Of a stretch of 20,634 nt of DNA, positions 8,819 to 20,124 are shown in pieces. The notes below the pieces were generated by a model. The model was given only the letters and a program-made list of their open reading frames with translations, had not been told where the DNA came from and did not search any database. The stretch comes from Rhizophagus prolifer (Eukaryota > Glomeromycota > Glomeromycetes > Glomerales > Glomeraceae): contig NQWY01022369.1 of the NCBI GenBank assembly GCA_019425655.1, forward strand, positions 1-20,634, given 5' to 3'. Made by a program: the position numbers and the translations under genes. Each line of letters begins with the position of its first letter. The first letter of the stretch is position 1.

Positions 8819-10952
8819 TTAAATCGGTTTATCGCCATTATTTTGCATTAGCTTGTTTAAAGCATCTCCGTCAGATATATCATCATCAGTTTCAAATGTA
8901 GGAGTGTCTGGTGAAACAACCAACGGCGGCAAATCAATATCGTCGGATTTTTTTGTATATTTCTTTTCAATATCTGAAAATTTTACAGGTGACCCAATTT
9001 TCTCAATAGATTTTGTTTCACTTGTCTGTTTAATTGTAATTTCTTTAGTTTCTTTTTCGTCACCGATATTTATTTCTGTGTTTATCTCCCTTCTTTCAAT
9101 ATCAATTTCGAGATGTCTTCTCACTCTTTTTGATGTCTCGTTTTGTGGAAGAGCAAACGGTGATGAACGTTTACCCTTTAACAAATTACTTTCTGTTAAT
9201 ATAGGTGGCAATGGAGAAGAACGCTTGGCTACTTGCTTTTTGGTAATAGGAGTGGTATCTGGAGTTGGAATATCTAGTTCACGCGGAGTTGTATCTGGTG
9301 ATGTAGCTATGATAGGAGGGACATCATCACCTAACATTAACATCCTGTTTTCGAATGTTTTGAGAAGTTCACATTCAAAAGATTCAGTGATGCTAGGGTA
9401 CATTTGATAAAATCGACCAGCAATATCCTCAATATCAACTGTATATTCCTCGTCTTGTTTATTCTTTGGAATCCACTCGCTTGTGTCACCCTCTTCTGAT
9501 AACTTGCCTCTTTCGTATAAATCGCCTGTAATTTGAATATTTGTCTTCAAATCTTCAAAGATACTTGTTATTTGTAAATATGATTCCTTAGTTTCTTTCT
9601 CCTGATTGGTATCATCGAGTGGTTCACTTTGATCTTTAGGTTCACTTTGATCTTTAGGTTTTTCAGGTAATAATCTAACTAAATCATCCTCATAGATCAA
9701 TTCTGCACCAAAATATATGGCTTTATAATGAATTCCATGTTCCTTTTTGCTTCCCTTCTTATGATATTCGTACTGGTACATAGGTGTAAATACTCTTGCT
9801 ATTTCATCTGCTTTCTGGATTGCTTTAAAATATATTTCAACTATTTGCTCCGGAGTTGCTTCGTTCAACTCAACATTCAACAAGGACCTGGTGAATCTGT
9901 TGTTACTACTTAACAATGCTTTATCCAAACTACGAATTAGCCAAGGACGAAGTGAATCAATGGTAACGTTTTTACTCTCATGAAGGATTAGAGGTTTTAC
10001 GGTATAGGCAATGCTTTCGTGTGATTCATTATCTTCTCGTGGTGTAATTGACCCAACAATTGCAGGCCAATGCTCTATGGAAAAGATTTTATTACATTCT
10101 GCCAAGGTTTCATCATTCAAAACCTTGTTGATAGAAAGCCAAACAATTTCTCCTCCACGAAATATAGAGTTTTTGGGAGTAATAGGAGGAATATTTTCTT
10201 CCACCTTTGATTTTCTTTTTTTCTTAGTATTTTTTTTCCGATTACCAATGGATATTTTCCGCTTATTCGTGAATTTTTCCGCACTACTGCGAGTTACTCT
10301 TTTTGGTACTGGCGCATCATTAGATGTATTAGCCTCCCTTTGCCTCTTTACTCGTCTCTTCGCTTTATACACGTGAGGTTTTCGTCCACCTGTAGAAGTA
10401 GTAGATTTCGTACAATATTTGCAATGACATTGGCCAGATTTATCTGATATAAGCCATAACAGATGCGGATAAAACTCATTGGGGGATCGAAATTTGTGAC
10501 GACCTGAAATAATTTTAAATAATCTTAATTAGAATAAATAAAAAGCAAGTAAATCAGAGGAAAGTTATGATACCAAAGAGATAATAATCCGTTCTTTCTT
10601 CTTTTTTAGGGTACTTTTTGCGATGTGCATAAAGTTTATATCCTTTCGGAAAATCTGTCAACATGGCTTTATTTTTTTTTTTTGATATATTAATAAAAAT
10701 GCCTGAATTATAATAAAAAAATCGGTATCTATTTTTTTTACCTTTAGGAAACGTAACGTCTCTAAAACTTTTTTTCATACTTTCACCAAGCTTCTCACGC
10801 CAGTAAATATTCCTGCTATCTATAGGATTAAGCAATTCATAGTACATTATAACACCATCATCGTCGGGTATAGGCTTTTTCTTATCCGGATACACTAAAA
10901 TATCATCCGATACATCGATAGTAATACCATCTTCTGAAACCTGATAAGTCAT
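8819..10952 (-). CDS. clr2: Clr2-like transcription-silencing (heterochromatin) protein
   Basis: Two exons (10952-10574 and 10503-8819, 70-base GTATCA intron) give 687 residues; S. pombe Clr2 is 537. The start is the ATG of MTYQVSEDGITIDVSDD; earlier in-frame codons lack an ATG. The N-terminal region (to about residue 160) fits the Clr2 transcriptional-silencing domain, ending in RHKFRSPNEFYPHLLWL and a CHCKYC cluster (Cys152/154/157). A long Lys/Arg-rich segment (about 171-225, likely nuclear localisation) follows, then a second conserved block with GGEIVWLS (about 243) and EHWPAIVGSI (about 270), matching the Clr2 C-terminal domain. The last 250 residues are polar and probably disordered, with repeated SPDTTP-type motifs. 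In fission yeast Clr2 belongs to the SHREC histone-deacetylase/remodeller complex. Recognition is from motif memory only; the symbol is by family, not proven orthology. Confidence 0.78.
9622..9657 (-). repeat. two perfect tandem 18-base units in the Clr2-like gene
   Basis: Two identical 18-base copies encode PKDQSE twice within an acidic, disordered linker, so length change here keeps frame and is likely tolerated. Confidence 0.85.
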
Positions 10953-11385
10953 GCTGGCCGCGAAAAAAAAATCATTCAGGTACTTCAACGAGTATAGAAA
11001 CTAGAAAAAAATTTCTTTACACAAGCAATTTTACCAAATAATTATACTATATACCTTATTAATAATACTCTAACAATATACAGATTCGCACAACTATATT
11101 ACCGATTTTTTTTGGACGAAAAAAATTGTTATCGTGTGAATTTTGGCTTTATAATGAATCAAATCACAGATCAGTGATCAGATGATATAATATTTAGATG
11201 AGATCATCATAATCAGATAGGCCTTAATCATTAAATACCCACGTTCTCTCTTTACAAAGTTAGCCCTATGCATGCTAATTTTTTCTCTTTACAAATTAGT
11301 ACAATGTCAAAAATTCATTGTATTAAAAGGTCATTTATTTCTTTTATTCACAGATCATATAAAAAAACTGGTTTGTATCATATGA
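10953..11385. other. intergenic, Clr2-like promoter and MTO1 3' flank
   Basis: No coding signal. It contains several TGATCA-type short palindromes around 11166-11205 and a direct repeat TCTCTTTACAAA near 11248 and 11285. Either could be regulatory or chance. Confidence 0.4.
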
Positions 11386-14300
11386 TTATAAAATTTTTTT
11401 CTTTTTGTGCACATATTTCAATAGCGTCACTATACTAGCCGGTGTCATTCCTTCAATACGCTTTGCTGCTCCCTAAAATAAGAATCGGTCAGGAAATAAT
11501 TTTCATGGATTTACTTTTAAATGAAATATTTACCAACGTTGCAGGCCTAATTAATTTTAATTTTGACCTAGTCTCAAACGAAAGGTTATGAACTCTTAAA
11601 AAAAAAATTTAATTAATTTAACGCATATTTTATCAATATAAATTTTTTATCTTAGTGAATTATTTCTTACGAATCATAATCCAAATCTTTCGGTAATATC
11701 ATTTCTTCATCTTTTCGAAATGTTTTAACTTCTGTTTTTTGTCTTTCCAGATATGATTTATAAATCGCTGTAAAAAAAAAATATCATTTAATAAAAAAAA
11801 CACACAGAATTGTGTCTGTACTATAGTATACCTTCAATGTGTAATCGTCGAAATACAGAAGGACTTATTTCATTAAGTTTCGGGATGAGTTTTGCAAGAA
11901 ATTCCATGGTAACGTTGCGAATCCCAATTATATCTATAGCACTAAAATACGTTTCCCGCATGATTATTCACATTTCTATATAAAACACTTTGAAAGATTT
12001 AATGTAATGTTCTAAGTTTTCTACCTTCTCATTATACCATCATAAACAACGTTTATTCCCAAAGCATTCCATTTCTGAGGTGATAAACTAAAATCATGAA
12101 GTAATTCAGAACCTTTGCAGAATTGTTTCTCAGTTTCTTGATATAGGTTCCATCTATAATTAGATATACATCCGACCTCATATCCTTGTAAAAACATTTT
12201 AATTTATATTAAAGACAAGTTTAATACTACTATGATATTTATCATGTAATATACCTTTACGTGTTAACCGCAAATCAGCGTTATCAGCTCTAAGAGATAA
12301 TCTATATTCTGAACGAGCAGTAAACATACGATAAGGTTCCTCGACTCCTTTTGTTATCAAATCATCTATCAACACTCCAATATACGCATCTGCACGGTCA
12401 AGTATAAATGGAGACTTGTTCTGAATAGATAGACCAGCGTTTATGCCTGCGATAATTCCCTATCGTAAGGGAAATTATATAATATTATTAAAGATATTTA
12501 TACATTGTTTCTTATAATCTTACCTGTGCTGCAGCTTCTTCGTAGCCCGTGGTTCCATTGATTTGCCCAGCCAAATACAAACCCTTAATACGATGAGTTT
12601 CTAGTGTTGGATTTAATTCTCGTGGATCCACATGGTCATATTCCACTCCATATCCTATTTAAACGGATAATTCATCAAATTTATCTAATATAAAACTTTT
12701 CAATCTTTAACATTAATTACCGGGCCTTATCATCGCTACATTTTCTAATCCTGGAATTGTACGAATCATTTTATATTGTGTTGATTCTGGGAGAGACATG
12801 GATATTCCGTTCGGATATACAACTTCTGTATCAAGACCACCGGTTTCAAAATAAAGTACCCTCTGGTTCCAGCCAAACAATATGACCCTGCTTGTCTTTG
12901 AATCTTATCACTTTCGCTTCAATTGAGGGACAATATCTAATACATAAATAACATCAGTGTTTGTTTTATATATCGTTAATTTTAAACACGTATGAATTGA
13001 CCTTGGCCCTTTTACGGTCTCTCGTATGTGCATTGTCTCAGATAAATTATCTAAAATGATTTTGTGCGTCTCTGTATTCGTTTTTGTTTGATAACACATT
13101 ATTTGAAGCGCCTATAAATAAAATCCTGTTATCTAAACTATTGCGCTCAAAAGTATCTTCATAAACTCTACTTACTTCATATGGAACAGATGTATGAAGA
13201 TAGGAGAAAGGTGTGGCTGGTATATCTCCATGCTGCTGACGGAGATTTTTATAGTTAATTGTACGTCCATCCAAACGTGGAGGTGTACCTTAATTAAAAA
13301 GAAAAATTTTTTTTAAATAATTTAATAAAAGCCAAAACCGTGTTTTCTTACCTGTTTTAAGTCTCCCAAGTTTAAACCCTGCAAGTTCCAACGTTTTGGA
13401 AATTCCCACAGATGGCGCCTCGCCGAATCTTCCTGACGGATACATTGTCTTTCCTAGCCAAGAAATCAAAGATTTAATTTTTTAATAAATCGTTAAAATA
13501 AAATATAACTTTTACATATTACCGATATGTATTTCGCCCTGAAGAAAAGTTCCTGTCGTCAATATGATTTTTGGTGCATAAATAATCTCACCCGATTCTG
13601 TAGGAAATATGTAATATTTTATTAAATTATAAACTTTTCCATTTAATGATTGTTCTTTACAATGTTTACCCAACTTTACTCCTTGAACTTCTCCATAAAT
13701 CGGATAATTTCCAAGTTCTCCAATAATCATTGATCGATGTGCCATTAAAATATCATGCACGCTACCGGCCTTTATTGTTAAATTAGGGTAATTGAATAGA
13801 TGTTCTTGCATATGTTTCTTATACAACTTTCTATCAATTTGTGCCCTAGGACCCTATATAATGAATTTAATAAAGTGTTAGAAAATAAATAAAAATAACG
13901 TAATAATGACTTCATACATGTACGGCTGGCCCTTTTGAACGGTTTAAGATGTGAAATTGTATTCCAGATAAATCTACAAATTTTATTAGGAAAAATATAA
14001 TTTCATTAATAATAACGAGTCTGATTAACATTAGATTATCTTACCGGATATTTTCCCACATAATCCGTCCAAAGCATCTATTTCTCTAACTAATATTCCT
14101 TTGCCAATTCCGCCAAATGAAGGATTACATGACATTTCACCTATAAAGTGAAAAAGTAATAAAAAAGTTCAGAGAAAATCAAAAAATTAGTTGAATAATG
14201 TAACCAACCGATAGTATCAAGTCGTTGAGTGAGTAATAAAGTTTTCGCTCCTGTTCTAGCTGCTGCAGCGCACGCTTCTGAACCTGCGTGCCCTCCTCCA

Positions 14301-14455
14301 ATTACAATAACTTCGAATTTTGGGTGTTCTGGGTCTCTTGCTGATATTGTAACATATGTTCTAACTGAAAGTCTTTTGAAGTATGAGCATCGAATTCTTT
14401 GAAAAAAATATGAATTGAACGCGAGTGTTCTTAGATGTGTATTGAAAGTTATCAT
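11386..14455 (-). CDS. MTO1: mitochondrial tRNA uridine-34 modification enzyme MTO1 (MnmG/GidA family)
   Basis: Fifteen exons, from 14455-14209 to 11472-11386, join in phase to about 700 residues, normal for the family. The first 40 residues are rich in Arg, Ser and aromatics without acids, fitting a mitochondrial presequence. The FAD Rossmann motif [13 protein letters not shown] is at residues 50-62. Other family blocks: [133 protein letters not shown], and the C-terminal [19 protein letters not shown]. With the GTPase MSS1/GTPBP3 it installs the 5-carboxymethylaminomethyl-type group on wobble U34 of mitochondrial tRNAs. Exon 8 has a frame break: between EPEG and LDTE there are 22 extra bases (12836-12857). 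Everything on both sides is conserved. Confidence 0.95.
12836..12857 (-). other. 22 extra bases breaking frame in MTO1 exon 8
   Basis: The family reads EPEG directly followed by a hydrophobic residue and the YPNG block; here LEPEG and [10 protein letters not shown] are both present but 22 bases apart, with an in-frame TGA. GGT flanks both edges. Alternatives: one surplus base in a GGG or TTTT run plus a seven-residue insertion, or a 34-base GT-AG intron that would delete GLDT. Confidence 0.7.
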
Positions 14456-14997
14456 TTTTGATAAAATTTGTTGCTTTTATATAAAAATGCGCGTTGAAGA
14501 TTTACATTTTATACAGATGTTTTTTATCAATCGCAAATTTTCAGCCAATCAAAATTGCAAATCACTCCAGCGGTATTTTGATTGAATATAAATAATTTTT
14601 GAATTCACACTTAAAATTGATACCTTTGATTGCAGAATTTATCAGTTATATACATGATTTATAAGTGATTAAGTGATTAAGAAATCGTTGATCGGATTGA
14701 AAAAAATCACTTCTGCTTTCGAAAAATCTCACGGGAATTTTCACCCAGCAACTTATATGCTGTTACACAGTATATGTTGTAACACAAGAACGCGATTTAT
14801 TTTTTTTTTCTATATTACGAATTACAAAAGAGTATGTATTTGTTGCATTAAGCTTGGATGATTAGCCAAGCAATTTTAGTAATCTTATTTAAAATTCTGA
14901 TATTTTAAAATTTATATTATGTTAATCTTATTTCTATACAATACAGATTGTGTTACAGAATTTACCCTTCTTTTTATTGTGACAACATATATAATAT
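14456..14997. other. intergenic, MTO1 promoter and DUF2009 gene 3' flank
   Basis: AT-rich. An open stretch at 14673-14861 begins at GTG with no ATG at its start and shows no homology. A CCAAT motif is noted separately. Nothing else was recognised. Confidence 0.4.
14546..14550 (+). promoter_or_regulatory. CCAAT box upstream of MTO1
   Basis: AGCCAATCA lies about 91-95 bases before the MTO1 start codon. In fungi the HAP/CBF complex binds CCAAT and drives many mitochondrial genes, which would suit MTO1; this link is inference. Confidence 0.35.
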
Positions 14998-17900
14998 TTA
15001 AAACCCATCACCATCAAATCCAACGAAACCCTAAATGTGTATAATTTTTTTAGCAACTGATCATCACACATACCGTTAACAAGAAAATTGGGAAATAAGC
15101 CTTCTTTTCTATTAAAGAGCACCAATTCCACGCACTCGTTAATCGACCATCAATGCAGCTACCAGCGTCAAAGAAATTATCTGCTCCACTCCCATCAAAA
15201 GCATACCGGAAGAAATCTGCAAGTATACTTTTCTTTAGTTCTTCGACACTTCCAAAACTATTCTCAACATATTTACGTAACCCAGAATTTTTCGCGATCA
15301 CAGGCTCTATATTCTCTATGCATATTAATATTGGGTTCAAAATCCGGGATACTTGATTATACTATGATAAAATGAGTACGTTAGTTATATTTCACTCGAG
15401 AGACCTATAAAGCCTATAGAAACATACTTTATCAATGAACATTAATGCATTTGGAACATTTTTATCTCCCAAATGAATAACCGAGCTTCCAACCCAATAT
15501 CCAGCTTTTTGTTGTGCACGATGTAAAATAGAGTGCATGCATTTTGAGACTGCAGGACACATCTGTACTCTGTTCAAACCTTGTCCAGTATCTCTTAATC
15601 TGTACGTATTATGTTCTGATAATAAGTCTTGATCAGAAAGTGACCACAACATAAACATCTCATGCTGAATTTCGCGCCAAAGATGTAGTGTTTGATGCCT
15701 ATTTTATATCGAGAGGATAAGGAAACTTACGCATAATGATATTGCATTTCGTGATTATGCGATAAACGTGCGCCGTTACGTCCTGAACTAATAGCCAAAG
15801 AGTATCCCTTTTCAATTTTATTGGGATTAAAATATTTTTGTAAATAGTGTGTCATACGTTCACAGCAATCACTACACAAAAAAAAGTCAATATCGTATTT
15901 TATTACTTTTTATGAATCAAACAAAAAATTTTGACATATACCGATTTGCTCTTAAATAGGCATGATTGTCTCCAATGCTATACAAACATTGTTTAATTTC
16001 TTCCTGTGTCAAATTATTACTTGCGAATTTGCGACCTAGAAAATCGATAGCTCTCTCTTTTGTTCGAATCTCTTGATTGATTTGTGGCCGAGACTTTCCA
16101 TCTGCTATGATTTCCTTTGTTGCATCAGCTATGTATTCGTGATGTAATACGCCAAGCCCACCACGCTCCTTAAGGAAACTGTAAACAGTCTTTATCGGAA
16201 TAATTAGATTAAACGAAAGCATATCTTGTACATCAGGGATAGCTGAGTCCTAAATAAATTAATTTAAAAATAAGAATTTTGCTATAATAAAGACCTAAAT
16301 TGTAACGACGTTCTTACCATCAACATATACATTAATTTGCCATAAGCATCTCTCATTTTTTCTGGGTTCATGATTTTATGTCTTCTTCCGATTTCAAATA
16401 TCCTTTGGAAAAATTCTTGGTTATCCTCAAAGGACTTATTATTAATGAGTTCTTGGCCTTTTTTGTAATCGCTAAATATAGTTGAAAGAATAAATGTTAT
16501 AAAATAACATTATTCAAGTAATTTTAATACAAGCATGATTTACCTTGCAACCTAAAAATGAATAAAATCCAAACCCGCATTTTTGTTAAATATTATAATC
16601 GAAAAATTCATTTGGCAGGAAATTAACTGAACAATTTACCATTAGTCCAGACAAAATCGAACATAAATCTTTGATCTGATGTACCATGCGCCGTGTTTTA
16701 CTTGAATTATACGATATGATGTCAATTTTGTCCGTATATTCTATTTTAATCATAAATTAAGATAGATTTTTCAATTAAATATAACGCCAAGATGTAAGAA
16801 ATAATCGAACCTGAAACGTTAAGGGCAGCTTCCAATCTGGAAACATGTTGAGAGTCAAATTTCATGTTAGTATATTGATATATTATGTCAATTTTAGAGA
16901 AAAAAATAATATTTACAATCTTAGAAGTTTACGCTCTTCCATGTTAAGACGAAGTGGAATATATTTTGCACGACTTTCAAACCAATCCCCAAAACTCGTA
17001 CTTCCACTTGAAATGATATTATTAGATTTGAGTTCATCATCTTCAGAAGGTAATTCCTAAATATAATAAAATATTCAATTATGATTCTAAACTTTTAAAT
17101 ATAATATTTTATAAAATAAACATTCAGACTACCTCAGTATCCATATCATCATTAGAAGTATCTGTCGCAGTAGTTTTCACTTTTCCGTTAGTCTTCATAT
17201 TTATATTCAACTTTTTAAATTTATGATTCCGTCGATTTCCAGTGCGATGAATCATAGCAAAGCACATTTCACAAAAATCTTCACTACATTGTTCACAAGA
17301 GAATGATGCTTCCTTAATACCGATTTAACCAAAAATTTAAAATTATGTGAGTATATAAACTTGGGATAACACAAATGAATTCAAATAAAATTCCAATTAC
17401 CTGATCTCGACACTCAACACATAAACCTTCAGGTATCGGTGCTGAAGCTGACTCTTGGTCCAGTTCCTCCTGGTCAACGTCGGTCATTTGTTCGTCTTCA
17501 AATTCACTATCTCCATCTTCTTGCTGTAAAATTTCATCCATACGCTGTTTTCGTTTTAATGATAATGATAAATGCTCCTTCATTTGTGCACCATTTACTT
17601 TTTGTTCATATGAAGCTGTGACTCCACTTATCACTTCCTCTTCTTCCACTTCACTATCTGTGTCTTCGGCGGCTTCATTTGATGTCCCTTGAGGAATTTC
17701 TTGGGATGCCTCTTGAGGATCCTTTTGACTAATATCTTGACTAATATAATTATCGAGCGCTCGTTCAGCAACAGCATCATCGATTTCCTCTTGATTTTCG
17801 GTATTATTTGCGTCTTTTACACTATCACCAGTCTCGTCCATATCATTGTACTGGTCTATACCAGTTAATGCAGGCATTGTTGACGGTTGCTCGGTCGTTT

Positions 17901-18006
17901 TTGTAAGAGCAGCGTTAGTGGTAGTCGAACTTTGCGTACCATCAGAAGTGTTCTGTGAACTATATTCCAGTTGAGGTTGTGGATCAGAGTTTTCAGATTG
18001 CATCAT
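14998..18006 (-). CDS. B-box zinc finger plus DUF2009 (UPF0652) protein
   Basis: Twelve exons (18006-17401, 17312-17133, 17056-16917, 16836-16811, 16740-16640, 16551-16544, 16471-16318, 16249-15942, 15871-15731, 15698-15428, 15361-15074, 15030-14998) join with perfect phases to 751 residues. Residues 1-190 are acidic, Ser/Gln-rich and probably disordered. A B-box-type zinc finger follows: Cys196/199, Cys208/211, Cys216/219, His224, His232. From about residue 260 the DUF2009 domain runs to the end, with FGDWFESRAKYIPLRLNMEE, LLEAALNVSEYTDKID, ASDYKKGQELINNK, KTVYSFLKERGGLGVL, ISSGRNGARLSHNHE, LRDTGQGLNRVQMCP, SAWNWCSLIEKK and GFVGFDGDG. The closest named relatives I recall are the two S. pombe UPF0652 proteins; the biochemical role is unknown. 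The start could be either of two adjacent ATGs. It is divergent from ALG3. Confidence 0.87.
16544..16551 (-). other. 8-base microexon of the DUF2009 gene
   Basis: GTTGCAAG sits between TTTTTAG and GTAAAT. Splicing it in gives LSGLM-VA-S-DYKKGQ, with both neighbouring phases satisfied; skipping it would shift the frame. Confidence 0.75.
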
Positions 18007-18496
18007 AATATGCGGAAGAAAGGTGAAAATTTCCGAAAATTATTTTAGTGACTTTATATAAAATTTTAGGTTAGACAACAGATTTTTTTATGTTTTGCCA
18101 AACTTAAATGATTTATGTGTAGCACACTAAATTGTCCAAACAATGAGAAAATATCTAGATTTATTGATTTATTTTTACACGACGAAGCAAAAATGTCGGT
18201 AAATGAAATTTATATATGATTTTGTACACATAATAAGTTCTCTATGAACGACACCAAGAACTTTAAAGTTGAGCTTGAAGATCTCATTTAATTTTCGATT
18301 GGCGAGCAGATTTTAGGCGCAGCAAATTCGAGAGCTTTTAATGAATTAATATTGAAGCTTGTATATTAAAAATTGCCGTGCCAATTTTCCTTATTCGCGT
18401 TTAAATATACAATGATGATGTAGTACATCGATGACTATCATTCGTGCAACGTAAATAAATATAAATTACTTTAAATTTTTTAATTATCTAATCATT
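18007..18496. other. divergent promoter region between the DUF2009 gene and ALG3
   Basis: 490 bases between two start codons on opposite strands. No reading frame of note. ATTGG (CCAAT on the minus strand) occurs near 18298-18302. No convincing TATA element stands out from the AT-rich background. Confidence 0.4.
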
Positions 18497-19991
18497 ATGG
18501 AATTACAAACTCAAGGGGAAAACGAAATTTCTCGAATAGAGATATCAAAATCACTTTACCGAAAATTGATTACTTTAGTTTACAAATTACTTTTTGATCC
18601 ATTACTTTTTTGGTACACAGCTGCTTGTATTCTCATAGGGGACGCATTGTTAAATTGAACCTTTTTGATTTAGATACGGAAATTGACTGGAAAGCATACA
18701 TGCAAGAAGTCTCTGGATTTCTTAACGGTGAAAGAGATTATATGAAATTACATGGAGACACAGGGCCATTAGTTTATCCAGCTGGATTTGTTTACATATA
18801 TTCTGCTCTTTACCATTTTACATCGGAAGGTGTAAATATTCAAAGAGGGCAATATATATTTGCGATTCTTTATTTATGGACCCAATATGTCGTATTTAAA
18901 ATCTATCAATCGTCTCGTAAAATTCCACCCTATGTATTAATATTTTTAAGTTTATCAAAAAGGATTCATTCTATTTATGCTTTGAGATTATTTAATGATT
19001 GTTTTGCTATGGCTTTTCTTTATTCTTGTATTTGGGCTATGATTAATCGAAAATGGAAATTAAGTTGTATACTTTACAGGTATTTTTCTAATATATGCTT
19101 TGATCTCTTCAATTATCATGTTCAATAATTTGTGTTTGTTATTTTATAGTTTCGCCTTGTCAATCAAAATGAATGTCTTACTTTTTTTTCCCGCATTTGG
19201 TTTAATTTTATTTAAATCATTAGGAGCTCGGAAAACTTTATTTAATCTTTTGCTCACAATATTCATTCAAATTGTCTTGGCATTACCATTTTTAATGGAA
19301 TATCCAAAATCTTATTTTGCACGTGCTTTTGAATTTTCTCGCGTATTCATTTATAAATGGACTGTAAATTGGAAATTTTTGGATGAAGAAATATTTATCA
19401 GCAGGGAATTTGCCGGTATACTTTTACTCGGACACGTATTTGTCTTGATGGGTTTCTTATTTAAAAGATGGTGTAGGCAAGTAAATGGGTAATTTCTATA
19501 TTTGAGTAATTACTGATTTCTTTATTAACATTTCGGCTCTTGTTAGATCTGATAATGGAGTTTTTAATTTGCTCTATAATGGATTATCTGGAAATATAAA
19601 AGAAACATCCAAAAGTGTTACAGCTGATCGTATGTATAAAATCCTTTTAAAAGTATATATTTTTTTACTAATTAATTATATTTATTATCTAGATATAATA
19701 ACATTGATGTTTACAAGTAATTTTATCGGAATAATAGTATCAAGAACATTACATTATCAATTTTATTCTTGGTACTTTCATGGTTTACCTTTCTTATTAT
19801 GGCATTGTACCAAACTACCAATATTTTTAAGATGTTTGACGTTAATTATGATTGAATATTGTTGGAATGTTTATCCTTCTACAACGGAAAGTTCTTTAAC
19901 ATTATTATTTTTCCATTTAATTGTATTGATTAATTTATGGATCGGAGATGCTGAAGGTGAAAGAGTTAAATTTAATCAAAAACAGGAATAA
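18497..19991 (+). CDS. ALG3: ALG3, dolichyl-P-Man:Man5GlcNAc2-PP-dolichol alpha-1,3-mannosyltransferase
   Basis: A multi-pass ER membrane enzyme that adds the first lumenal mannose to the lipid-linked N-glycan precursor, using dolichyl-phosphate-mannose. Exons 18497-about 18658, about 18660-19079, 19150-19488, 19547-19629 and 19693-19991 give about 420-435 residues (yeast 458, human 438). Family blocks are clear: TEIDWKAYMQEVSGFLNGE, GDTGPLVYPAGFVYIYSALY, LSKRIHSIYALRLFNDCF, SFALSIKMNVLLFFPA, WTVNWKFLDEE, FTSNFIGIIVSRTLHYQFYS, WYFHGLPFLLWH and EYCWNVYPST. The first hydrophobic segment (FWYTAACILIGDALLN) is in a different frame from TEIDW: either one A is missing in an AAA run near 18652-18654, or a 47-base GT-AG intron (18627-18673) is spliced, which would join AAY to TEIDW but remove most of that membrane segment. 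The final intron (19630-19692, GTATGT donor) is 63 bases and stop-free. Confidence 0.95.
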
Positions 19992-20124
19992 TGTGTAATT
20001 TATTTTTTAAAATGATTGGGTATATTTAGTAATATTTTTTCAATTAGAAATGGTTGTGATTTCAAACTATGAACTTGTTATTTGTCATTTGATCTAATCA
20101 CTGTTAGACAGGTATATGTCATAA

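Noticed and set aside
8853-9407. 184-residue plus-strand open frame
   Set aside because: It is antisense to the Clr2-like exon 2 and its composition (Ser/Val/Ile-rich) is what the complement of that exon gives.
10011-10376. 121-residue plus-strand open frame
   Set aside because: Antisense to the Clr2-like gene, with a hydrophobic stretch created by the complement of its Lys/Arg-rich segment.
14673-14861. 62-residue plus-strand frame before the DUF2009 3' end
   Set aside because: It begins at GTG, has no homology and lies in AT-rich promoter or 3' flank DNA.
799-19991. Reassigned stop codons as the cause of the broken genes
   Set aside because: TAA, TAG and TGA all end genuine genes here, and the breaks shift the frame, which stop reassignment would not mend.
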